Below are positions 39,093-46,609 of a stretch of 64,000 nucleotides of DNA, one piece after another. The translations under genes were made by a program, and so were the position numbers. The stretch is taken from contig JADJPS010000005.1 in NCBI GenBank assembly GCA_016713105.1, positions 1 through 64,000 of the forward strand. Direction: 5' to 3'. The stretch comes from Devosia sp. Lineage in GTDB: Bacteria; Pseudomonadota; Alphaproteobacteria; Rhizobiales; Devosiaceae. How positions within the stretch are numbered: position 1 is the first letter of the stretch; each line of letters opens with the position of its first letter. The notes beneath the pieces were generated by a model. The model was not told where the DNA came from. It did not search any database and saw nothing but the letters and a program-made list of their open reading frames with translations.

Positions 39093-39461
39093 TTGCCGGA
39101 GCCTTGCTCCATCCACAGCACGCCCCGCACAAAGACCTTCGCCAGACGGCTGCGCCGCGCCAGTACCGAGGCGGAGAAGACTCTGTGGGGCATCCTGCGC
39201 GATCGTCGTTTCGTCGACCACAAGTTCCGCAGGCAGGTCCCGATTGGACCCTATATCGTTGACTTTGTCTGCTTCGAGGCCAGGCTGATCGTCGAACTCG
39301 ACGGCAGTCAGCATGCCGAGAACGCGCGCGATCGCCTCCGGGACGACTGGCTGGCGCGCGATGGCTACCGCGTCCTCCGCGTCTGGAAAAATGACCTCAC
39401 CGACAACCGCGACGGCGTGCTGACCGCCATCTGGCATGCCCTGGAGGAGCCTAGAACATGA
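39093..39461 (+). CDS. DUF559 domain protein (Vsr-like endonuclease fold), repeat-associated
   Basis: Predicted nuclease-fold protein. Motifs in order: FARRLRRASTEAEKTLWGIL, FVDHKFRRQVPIGPYIVDFV (conserved Asp), LIVELDGSQH (the E-x-D pair), DGYRVLRVWKNDL. These match DUF559, related to very-short-patch repair endonucleases (PD-(D/E)xK fold). The TTG at 39093 starts exactly where repeat D3 ends and gives 122 residues; ATG 39012 would add a repeat-encoded leader. The stop overlaps the next ATG as ATGA. No biological role has been shown for the family; see finding on repeat pairing. Confidence 0.8.
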   Translation: MPEPCSIHSTPRTKTFARRLRRASTEAEKTLWGILRDRRFVDHKFRRQVPIGPYIVDFVCFEARLIVELDGSQHAENARDRLRDDWLARDGYRVLRVWKNDLTDNRDGVLTAIWHALEEPRT

Positions 39462-39841
39462 CCGCCATCATCGATCACGTCGGAATCAAGGTGAGCGACT
39501 TTCAGCGCGCCAGGGCCTTCTACGAGGCGGCCCTGGGGGCGCTGGGGACCAAGCTGCTCAGCGATTTCGCCTTCGGCGCCGATCACTATGCGGGCTTCGG
39601 CAGGGAGCACCCGAGCTTCTGGGTGTCGACCGGCCGCAAGACCGTCGCCGATACCCACGTCGCCTTCACCGCGGCGAGCCGGGCCGAGGTCGAGGCGTTC
39701 TATTCGGTGGCGCTGTCGATGGGCGGCCGCGACAATGGCGCGCCGGGCCTGCGCGCCCACTACCACCCCAACTATTACGGTGCCTTCGTCCTCGATCCGG
39801 ACGGGCACAATATCGAGGCGGTGTGCCATGCCGCGCAGTGA
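39458..39841 (+). CDS. VOC family (glyoxalase/bleomycin resistance-like) protein
   Basis: Vicinal-oxygen-chelate fold protein, 127 residues. Starts TAIIDHVGIKVSDFQRARAF, with a middle AFTAASRAEVEAFYSVAL and ending DPDGHNIEAVCHAAQ; His and Glu metal-ligand positions are present. Family members are metal-dependent isomerases, lyases or antibiotic-binding proteins; the substrate is unknown. It opens a chain of overlapping genes, sharing 14 bp with the first GFA gene. Confidence 0.88.
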   Translation: MTAIIDHVGIKVSDFQRARAFYEAALGALGTKLLSDFAFGADHYAGFGREHPSFWVSTGRKTVADTHVAFTAASRAEVEAFYSVALSMGGRDNGAPGLRAHYHPNYYGAFVLDPDGHNIEAVCHAAQ

Positions 39842-40325
39842 CGCGCCGTTCACCGGCGGCTGCCAGTGCGGCGCGGTGCGCTTTGCCGTGGGGCGGCTGG
39901 GGCGCGGTTCGATCTGCCATTGCCGCATGTGCCAGAAGGCGTTCGGCGGCTTCTTCGGGCCGCTGATCAGCAGTTTCGACGTCACCTGGACGCGCGGCGA
40001 GCCGACCTATTTCGAGAGTTCCGACAAGATCCGGCGCGGCTTCTGCAACCGTTGCGGCACCCCGCTGACCTATGAGGAAATCGACCGGCCGCCGAAGCAG
40101 CAGGTCGAGATCGCCATCGGCGCCTTCGATGATCCGACGGTCGCGGCGCCGGTGATCCAGGTCAACCTGGCCGACAAGCTGCCCTTCTTCGACGGACTCA
40201 CCAGCCTGCCGGTCCGCACCGAGTATTCGGCCGGCTGGCAGGAGTTCATGGCAACGCTGGTCTCGCACCAGCATCCCGACCACGATACCGACACCTGGCC
40301 GCCCCGAGGAGGGTTTCCCCTGTGA
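39828..40325 (+). CDS. GFA (CENP-V/glutathione-dependent formaldehyde-activating enzyme-like) family protein 1
   Basis: Zinc protein of the Mss4/CENP-V fold, 165 residues. Zinc ligands are in GCQCGAVRF, CHCRMCQKAF and FCNRCGTPL. Ends with the stretch SHQHPDHDTDTW shared by the other two GFA proteins in this operon. Family members were first described as formaldehyde-activating; for most, including this one, the reaction is not known. ATG 39828 lies inside the VOC gene; its stop overlaps the next GTG. Confidence 0.88.
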   Translation: MPRSDAPFTGGCQCGAVRFAVGRLGRGSICHCRMCQKAFGGFFGPLISSFDVTWTRGEPTYFESSDKIRRGFCNRCGTPLTYEEIDRPPKQQVEIAIGAFDDPTVAAPVIQVNLADKLPFFDGLTSLPVRTEYSAGWQEFMATLVSHQHPDHDTDTWPPRGGFPL

Positions 40326-41284
40326 CCGCGCTGCGCACCTTCTATCCCGAGATCGAACCCTACGCCTCGGGTCACCTCGATGTCGGCGACGGCCACGCGG
40401 TCTACTGGGAGCGGGTCGGGACCCCCGGGGCCAAGCCGGCGGTGTTCCTCCACGGCGGGCCGGGCGGCGGCCTCGCGCCCAGCCATCGGTGTGTGTTCGA
40501 TCCGGCGCGCTACGACGTGCTGCTGTTCGATCAGCGCGGCTGCGGCCGGTCCACGCCTTTTGCCGGCCTCGCGCACAACACCACCTGGGACCTCGTGGGC
40601 GATATCGAGCGGCTGCGGGAGCTGGCCGGCGTCGACAAATGGCTGGTGTTCGGCGGCTCCTGGGGCTCCACCCTGGCGCTGGCCTATGCCGAACGCCACC
40701 CCGAGCGCGTCACCGAACTGGTGCTGCGCGGCATCTTCACCCTGCGCCGTTGGGAACTGCAATGGTACTACCAGCACGGCGCCTCGCTGCTGTTTCCCGA
40801 CAAGTGGGAGCGCTTCATCGCGCCGATCCCCGAGTCCGAGCGGTCCAACCTGATGGCCGCCTATCGCCGCCGCCTCGTTTCCGAGGATCGCGCCACCCGC
40901 GTCGCCGCCGCCCGCGAATGGTCGCGCTGGGAGGGCGAGACCATCACGCTGCTGCCCGACCCCGCGGTGAGCAACGCGTTCTATGACGAGGACTATGCGC
41001 TGGCCTTCGCCCGCATCGAGAACCACTATTTCGTCCATGCCGGCTGGCTCGACGAAGGCCAGCTGATCCGCGATGCGGCAAGACTCCGCGACATCCCGGG
41101 CGTGATCGTCCAGGGCCGCTACGACATCGCCTGTCCGCCGCAGACCGCCTGGGACCTGCACCGCGCCTGGCCGGAGGCCGAGTTCATCATGGTGGAAGGG
41201 CAGGGCCATGTGCAGAGCCAGCCCGGCATCCTGCACCACCTCATCGAAGCCACCGACCGGTTCGCGGGGAGCGCGTTCGTATGA
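40322..41284 (+). CDS. pip: Prolyl aminopeptidase (proline iminopeptidase)
   Basis: Alpha/beta hydrolase removing N-terminal proline from peptides. Hallmarks: VFLHGGPGGGLAPSH (oxyanion hole), FDQRGCGRSTPF, nucleophile motif GGSWGSTLALAYAERHP with Ser at about residue 111, ENHYFVHAGW and the late His in GQGHVQSQPG. Length 320 residues. GTG start at 40322 overlaps the upstream stop by 4 bp, and its own stop overlaps the next ATG, so it is translationally coupled on both sides. Confidence 0.93.
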   Translation: MTALRTFYPEIEPYASGHLDVGDGHAVYWERVGTPGAKPAVFLHGGPGGGLAPSHRCVFDPARYDVLLFDQRGCGRSTPFAGLAHNTTWDLVGDIERLRELAGVDKWLVFGGSWGSTLALAYAERHPERVTELVLRGIFTLRRWELQWYYQHGASLLFPDKWERFIAPIPESERSNLMAAYRRRLVSEDRATRVAAAREWSRWEGETITLLPDPAVSNAFYDEDYALAFARIENHYFVHAGWLDEGQLIRDAARLRDIPGVIVQGRYDIACPPQTAWDLHRAWPEAEFIMVEGQGHVQSQPGILHHLIEATDRFAGSAFV

Positions 41285-41808
41285 GCCGGGGTTCCTCGCC
41301 CGACGAAACCTATCGCTTCCGCGACTATTCCGGTGGCTGCCAGTGCGGCGCCGTGCGCTTCCATGCGACCGAACTGGTCGACAACCCGCACCTCTGCTAC
41401 TGCCGCATGTGCCAGAAGGCGACGGGGAACCTGTTTGCCGCGCTGGTCGGCATCCGCCACGAGCACCTGACCTGGACACGCGGCGAACCGGCGCGGTTTC
41501 GCTCTTCGGGCAAGGTCGACCGCGGCTATTGCCGCGACTGCGGCAGCTCGCTGTTCTACCACGATGTCGAGGGCCGGCACGTCTCGATGTCGATCGGCGC
41601 CTTCGATACCCCGCACCTGATCCCGGTGCTCTACCAGATGGGGCTGGAGGGCAAGCACCCCTCGCTGGTGCATCTGGATGAGGTGGAGGCGGTCGGCACC
41701 ACGGAGGGCTCCAACGATCCCGCCTGGGCCGCCGCCATCAGGGCCTCCAGCCACCAGCACCCCGACCACGACACGGCCATCTGGCCACCTTCGGGGAAGG
41801 CATCGTGA
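41281..41808 (+). CDS. GFA (CENP-V-like) family protein 2
   Basis: Zinc protein of 175 residues: GGCQCGAVRFHA, CYCRMCQKATGNLFAALVG and YCRDCGSSLFYHD. Longer N-terminal lead than its neighbours (SRGSSPDETYRFRDYSG) and C-terminal SSHQHPDHDTAIW. ATGA overlap with pip and GTGA overlap with the third copy show tight coupling. Reaction unknown. Confidence 0.88.
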   Translation: MSRGSSPDETYRFRDYSGGCQCGAVRFHATELVDNPHLCYCRMCQKATGNLFAALVGIRHEHLTWTRGEPARFRSSGKVDRGYCRDCGSSLFYHDVEGRHVSMSIGAFDTPHLIPVLYQMGLEGKHPSLVHLDEVEAVGTTEGSNDPAWAAAIRASSHQHPDHDTAIWPPSGKAS

Positions 41809-42293
41809 GCGACGCGGTTCCGCAAACCGGTGGCTGCCAGTGCGGCGCGGTGCGCTACCGCTTCACGGCGCCCTTCATCGAGGTCAGCCTCTGCCACTGC
41901 CGCATGTGCCAGAAGGCCACCGGCGGGCTGTTTGGTGCTTTCGCGGGCGGCTTCCGCGACGATTTCGAGATCACCCGCGGCACTTTGAGCCTGTTTCGCT
42001 CCTCCGACAGCGTCGAGCGCGGCTTCTGCTCTGCCTGCGGCACGCCGCTGACTTTCGCGCGCGTCGGCGGCAAGCGCATCAGCGTCACCTTGGGCTCGCT
42101 TGATCATCCCGAGGCCTTTCCGCCAACCGAACAGGCCGGCTGGACCGGCCATCTCGCGTTCGTTGGTGCCTTGGCCGAGCTTCCAAATGTTCCGGTCATC
42201 GAAGACGTCGCTCCTGATCTGGCGCGCAGCATCCGCGCCACCAACCACCAGCACCCCGATCATGACACGGCCGACTGGCCGTCTCGCAACTGA
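41805..42293 (+). CDS. GFA (CENP-V-like) family protein 3
   Basis: Third zinc protein of this family in 2.5 kb, 162 residues: GGCQCGAVRYRF, CHCRMCQKATGGLFGAF and FCSACGTPLTFAR, ending NHQHPDHDTADW. The GTG start at 41805 overlaps the previous stop. The cimA start follows after 9 bp. Closest in motif detail to copies 1 and 2, consistent with local duplication followed by divergence. Confidence 0.88.
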   Translation: MSDAVPQTGGCQCGAVRYRFTAPFIEVSLCHCRMCQKATGGLFGAFAGGFRDDFEITRGTLSLFRSSDSVERGFCSACGTPLTFARVGGKRISVTLGSLDHPEAFPPTEQAGWTGHLAFVGALAELPNVPVIEDVAPDLARSIRATNHQHPDHDTADWPSRN

Positions 42294-42302
42294 GTACCGC
42301 TT

Positions 42303-43898
42303 ATGTCCGGCAAAGATCGCCTCTACCTCTTCGATACCACGCTCCGCGACGGCGCGCAGACCGCCGGCATCGAGTTCTCGCTCGAGGACAAGATCTCGAT
42401 CGCGGCGCTGCTCGAACGGCTTGGCGTCGACTACATCGAGGGCGGCTATCCGGGCGCCAACGTCATCGACGACCAGTTCTTTGCCGAAAGCCGCACGCGC
42501 GACGCCACCTTCACCGCCTTCGGCATGACCAAGCGGGCCGGGCGCTCGGCCGGGAACGATCCTGGCGTGCAGGCCATCCTGAATTCGGCCGCCGATGCCG
42601 CCTGCTTCGTCGGCAAGGCCTGGGACCACCAGGTGAAGGTGGCGCTCGAGATCACCCCCGAGCAGAACCTGCACAACCTCAGCGAAACCGTCGAGGCCGG
42701 CGTCGCGGCGGGCAAGGAAGTGCTGGTCGACTGCGAGCACTTCTTCGATGGCTACAAAGCCAACCCGGCCTATGCGCTGAAGTTCGTTGCCACCGCACTC
42801 GCCGCCGGCGCCCGCTGGGTGGTGCTGTGCGACACCAATGGCGGCACCATGCCCGCCGAGATCGCCGCCATCGTCACCGACGTGCTGGGCGTTGCCCCGG
42901 GAGACCGGCTTGGCATCCACGCCCATGACGACACCGGCCAGGCCGTCGCCAATACGCTCGCCGCGGTCGATGCCGGCGTGCGCCAGATCCAGGGCACGCT
43001 CAACGGCATCGGCGAACGCTGCGGCAATGCCAACCTCGTGACGCTGATCCCCACGCTGATGCTGAAGCCGGGCTTTGCCGATCGCTTCGAACTCGGCATC
43101 AGCGCCGAACAGCTCGGCCACCTCACCTCGATCTCACGCGCCTTCGACGAGTTGCTCAATCGCGCCCCGGCCCGGCAGTCGCCCTATGTCGGCACCGCCG
43201 CCTTCGCTACCAAGGCCGGCATCCACGCCTCGGCGCTGGCCAAGGATTTCTCCTCCTACGAGCACGTGCCGCCCGAAAGCGTCGGCAACGAGCGCAACAT
43301 CATGGTCAGCCAGCAGGCGGGGAAATCCAACCTGCTCGCTGCGCTGAAGCGCCACGGCATCGCGCTTGCCAAGGACGATCCGCGCCTCGAGCGTTTGCTG
43401 CGTACCGTCAAGGAGCGCGAGGCGCGCGGCTATTCCTATGACGGCGCCGATGCCTCCTTCGTCGTCCTGGCGCACCGCATCCTCGGCACGCTCCCCGTGT
43501 TCTTCGACGTCGAGAGCTACCGCGCCAGCGTCGAGCGGCGCCACAACGCGCGCGGCGAACAGATCACCGTCACCGAAGCCGTGGTCAAGATCCGGATCGG
43601 AGAAGAGCGGCTGATGTCGGTGGCCGAGGGCAACGGCCCGGTCAACGCCCTCGACCTCGCCATGCGCAAGGACCTCGGCCAGTTCTCCGCGCGCATCGCC
43701 GATCTGGAACTGGTCGACTTCAAGGTGCGTATCCTTGACGGCGGCACGGGCGCGGTCACCCGTGTGCTGGTCGAAAGCCGGGATCGGACGGGGGAGCGCT
43801 GGTACACGATCGGCGTCAGCCCCAACATCATCGACGCCTCATTTGAGGCGCTTTATGAGTCGATCACCTATAAGTTGATGAAAACCGAGGCAGCCTGA
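42303..43898 (+). CDS. cimA: Citramalate synthase
   Basis: Condenses pyruvate and acetyl-CoA to (R)-citramalate, a threonine-independent entry to isoleucine synthesis. DTTLRDGAQTAGIEFSLEDK and VDYIEGGYPGAN match the cimA/LeuA-like DRE-TIM barrel, HAHDDTGQAVANTLAAVDAG and GTLNGIGERCGNANL are catalytic and metal-site motifs, and the C-terminal LeuA regulatory domain follows (about residues 400-525). Length 531 residues, typical of this citramalate-synthase class. Last gene of the overlapping operon. Confidence 0.92.
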   Translation: MSGKDRLYLFDTTLRDGAQTAGIEFSLEDKISIAALLERLGVDYIEGGYPGANVIDDQFFAESRTRDATFTAFGMTKRAGRSAGNDPGVQAILNSAADAACFVGKAWDHQVKVALEITPEQNLHNLSETVEAGVAAGKEVLVDCEHFFDGYKANPAYALKFVATALAAGARWVVLCDTNGGTMPAEIAAIVTDVLGVAPGDRLGIHAHDDTGQAVANTLAAVDAGVRQIQGTLNGIGERCGNANLVTLIPTLMLKPGFADRFELGISAEQLGHLTSISRAFDELLNRAPARQSPYVGTAAFATKAGIHASALAKDFSSYEHVPPESVGNERNIMVSQQAGKSNLLAALKRHGIALAKDDPRLERLLRTVKEREARGYSYDGADASFVVLAHRILGTLPVFFDVESYRASVERRHNARGEQITVTEAVVKIRIGEERLMSVAEGNGPVNALDLAMRKDLGQFSARIADLELVDFKVRILDGGTGAVTRVLVESRDRTGERWYTIGVSPNIIDASFEALYESITYKLMKTEAA

Positions 43899-43941
43899 AC
43901 GCCGGATCGCACGGGACCGGTTCGCCTCGCGGGAGGCGCGC

Positions 43942-46200
43942 CTGAGCCGCACGGACGATCGCCGGCTGCTTGTCTTCACCCTGGCTACCGCCGGGGCAAC
44001 GGTGCTCGGCATGCTCGGCCTCCTCGCCGTCCCGGCGATTGACGCCTGCCGCGGAGACCAGCGGGGGCTCATCGATTGCGTTCGCCACCTCATCGGCGCG
44101 CGTCTCGACCTGCCGGTCGGCAGGCCTCCGGCCGTATCGACAACGGCCGAGGCGGGGGATGATGCGGCTCCGCTGCCGGATGACGAGCGGCGGCTCGCCG
44201 ATGCCGGGCCGGAAGATCGCCCGGCCGACGTTCCAGCCGACGTTCCGGCCGACCTGCCAGCCGACTTGCCGGCCGACGCTCCAGCCAATCTTCCAGCCGA
44301 CTTGCCGACTGACTTGCCGGCCGACTTGCCTGCTGACTTGCCGGCCGATCCGGAGGTCGAGGTTCCGCCGCTCCTTGCGGTGGCCGACCTGCCGCCGGCC
44401 GCCCCGCTGCCGCAGATCACCCGCTCGCTCGGCCCGGCCCCGGCGAGCGGCGGGGGGACGGCGCCCGCCGCCGATCTGCCGAATGCGGCGCCGACCCCCG
44501 TTGGCGGACTCCTCCCCGATGACCCCGTCGCCACGCCGGATCAGCCCGCGTCGTTGCTCGAACCCGAGACCGCCGCGCCGGATGGCCCGGCAGAGGCAGA
44601 TGCGCTGATCGGCGAGAGCGAGGTACTGGCGCTCGCCGAGCCGGAGCTCGAGGCCTCCGACTGGCCCGAACCGACGCCGCCGATCCTGCCGCCCGCCGTC
44701 GCGGCCGTGCCCGACGCCCTCGATCCGGCGCTGTTCGAGCCGTCACAGCCTCTGGCGCCCGACCTGTCCGTGGACCTGTCCGCCGACCTGCCGGCGGACC
44801 TGTTGACGGCGGACCTACCCACGGCGGACCTGCCGGCGGCCGATGACGCCGTTCTTGCCGACATACGTCCGGGCCGTCCGGCAGACGGCGAGGCGCTCGA
44901 CGTCGCAACTCCATCCGGCATCGCCGAAGCCACCGCGCCACCCGAGCTCGCGTCGCCGGTGCTGCCGCCTGCTCTCGCGGCGGTGCTCGACGCCGCCGAT
45001 CCGGTCCTCCTCGATTTCCCGCAGCCAACCGTTGAGCTGTCACCTGAATTGCCGCCGGCCGAGGGAACGAGTGCAACTGTGCCGGCCGCCGGCAGCCCCG
45101 CAGAGATCGCGGCCATCGACCTGGACAGCCCCGCCGAGGGCAATGGCGCGCCATCCGCCGGGTCGGACCTGGCGCTGCCCATCCTCGCGGCGCCCGTCTC
45201 GCCACCGGAGGTCGCCGCCGTCCTCGATGCTCTCGATCCGGCTCTGCCTTCGGCCCCGGCCGACAGGGCTTGGCTCGATGCGCCGGCCGGCCGGGCTGAG
45301 CCGTTGCTGCCGGACGGCCTGGCCATCCCGGACCTCCCGGTCGCCGAACCGGTGGTGGAGCCGGAGGTGGCGATCGCTCTCGCCGAGCCGCCACCGGTCC
45401 CTGCCACCCCGGAGATCGTCGCCGAGCCCCTGCTGCCGCCGACCATCGATGCGGTCGAGGTCGATGGCCCCTTCGGCTTCGTCGCCGGCAACGGACCGGC
45501 CGGTGCCCTGATGCGCCTCCATGTCGATGGCATCGTGGTCGGCGAGAGCCAGGTCGAAGCGGGGCGCTGGCTGATCGAGGGGTCGGATCTGTTCACCCGG
45601 CCGCGACACCTGCTGCGGGTCGAGGCCATCGACGCGGACACTGGCGAAGTGGTGTCGAGCGCAACCATCAGCTTCGAGATCGAGTTGCCCGAGGTCCCGC
45701 CTGTCGCGACCGGGCCGGAGCCCGAACCGGGGGCCACGGGTCCGGCTGTCGAGGAGGACCTGACGGCGACGCCCGCCGCGCCGAATGCGGCGACGCCGAG
45801 CGAGGCGCCGCTCGCCCTGCCGCCCATTCGCCCGGTCGTCCCCAGCGGCGAGACCGCGTCGGTGACCATCCTCGGCGCACCGGCGGCAGGGACGATCCTC
45901 GAGTTGTCCCCGGCGTCGCCGCGCCCGCCCGTGGTCACCGCCAGCTTTGAACTGCCCGCGGCGGTTGCCGCCGTACCCGTGCTGCGCGCCGTGCCGCTCG
46001 GGGATCCCGGCGCCGGCCGTTTCGTCTCCGGCAGGGCGATCATCCGGCGCGGCGATACGTTGTGGGACATCGCCCACCGCTACTACGGGCGCGGCATCCG
46101 CTTCGACGTCATCTACCGGGCGAACCGCGACCGGATCGCCCGGCCGTCGCGCATCTATCCGGGCCAGGTCTTCGACCTGCCGCTGGTCTATGACGAGTGA
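43942..46200 (+). CDS. LysM domain protein with long Pro/Ala/Asp-rich repeat region
   Basis: Envelope protein of about 730-750 residues. An N-terminal membrane anchor RLLVFTLATAGATVLGMLGL is present only if translation starts upstream of GTG 44002; the first in-frame candidate after a GGGAGG is CTG 43942, with no ATG or GTG between. A run of PADL/PADV tetrapeptides spans 44218-44349. Three copies of a module like LPPALAAVLDALDPAL begin near 44684, 44962 and 45200. A beta-rich part follows (about 45440-45690) and a C-terminal LysM domain binds peptidoglycan (RRGDTLWDIAHRYYGRG, IYPGQVFDLP). The GTG 44002 start remains the conservative alternative. Confidence 0.75.
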   Translation: MSRTDDRRLLVFTLATAGATVLGMLGLLAVPAIDACRGDQRGLIDCVRHLIGARLDLPVGRPPAVSTTAEAGDDAAPLPDDERRLADAGPEDRPADVPADVPADLPADLPADAPANLPADLPTDLPADLPADLPADPEVEVPPLLAVADLPPAAPLPQITRSLGPAPASGGGTAPAADLPNAAPTPVGGLLPDDPVATPDQPASLLEPETAAPDGPAEADALIGESEVLALAEPELEASDWPEPTPPILPPAVAAVPDALDPALFEPSQPLAPDLSVDLSADLPADLLTADLPTADLPAADDAVLADIRPGRPADGEALDVATPSGIAEATAPPELASPVLPPALAAVLDAADPVLLDFPQPTVELSPELPPAEGTSATVPAAGSPAEIAAIDLDSPAEGNGAPSAGSDLALPILAAPVSPPEVAAVLDALDPALPSAPADRAWLDAPAGRAEPLLPDGLAIPDLPVAEPVVEPEVAIALAEPPPVPATPEIVAEPLLPPTIDAVEVDGPFGFVAGNGPAGALMRLHVDGIVVGESQVEAGRWLIEGSDLFTRPRHLLRVEAIDADTGEVVSSATISFEIELPEVPPVATGPEPEPGATGPAVEEDLTATPAAPNAATPSEAPLALPPIRPVVPSGETASVTILGAPAAGTILELSPASPRPPVVTASFELPAAVAAVPVLRAVPLGDPGAGRFVSGRAIIRRGDTLWDIAHRYYGRGIRFDVIYRANRDRIARPSRIYPGQVFDLPLVYDE

Positions 46201-46282
46201 GCCGGGCCGCGCTGCAACTGCCGCGATGGGCAGGTGCATTGAGCTTGCCTTGCCCCGGCCGATCTTCTATCGCTTCTTGCCG

Positions 46283-46609
46283 ATGAATACGATGCAGGAC
46301 GACGACCTCGCCAACGTCATGCGCGCGCTCGGGCACCCCGTGCGGCTGAGCATCCTGCGCATTCTCGCGACGCAGCGCCCGGGCGATTGCTGCTGCACCG
46401 ACGTGACGCAATGCCTGCCGCTGGCGCAGTCGACCGTCAGCCAGCACATCAAGGTGCTGCTCGATGCCGGGCTTGTCGAACGTCACGCCAAGGGGACCCG
46501 GAACTGCTACTCGTTGCGTTCCGATCGCCTTGCTGCCTTCAATGAGGCCTGTTCCGGCCTGTTCAGCGGCCTCGCTCCCGCCCCCATCCAGATCAAAGAG
46601 CCGGCCTGA
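46283..46609 (+). CDS. ArsR-family regulator with a CCC motif
   Basis: Winged-helix repressor of 108 residues. MRALGHPVRLSILRILATQ and LAQSTVSQHIKVLLDAGLVE are the helix-turn-helix parts. A cysteine cluster, DCCCTDVTQC, occupies the position of the ELCVCDL metal-binding helix of ArsR/SmtB sensors, so a thiol-based metal or redox signal is possible. Its TGA overlaps the ATG of the ABC exporter by one base, implying joint expression and probably control of that exporter. Confidence 0.82.
   Translation: MNTMQDDDLANVMRALGHPVRLSILRILATQRPGDCCCTDVTQCLPLAQSTVSQHIKVLLDAGLVERHAKGTRNCYSLRSDRLAAFNEACSGLFSGLAPAPIQIKEPA

Noticed and set aside
44218..44349. Tandem DNA repeat as a non-coding minisatellite
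   Set aside because: The 12-bp periodicity follows the PADL codons in a long open frame, so it is a protein repeat.
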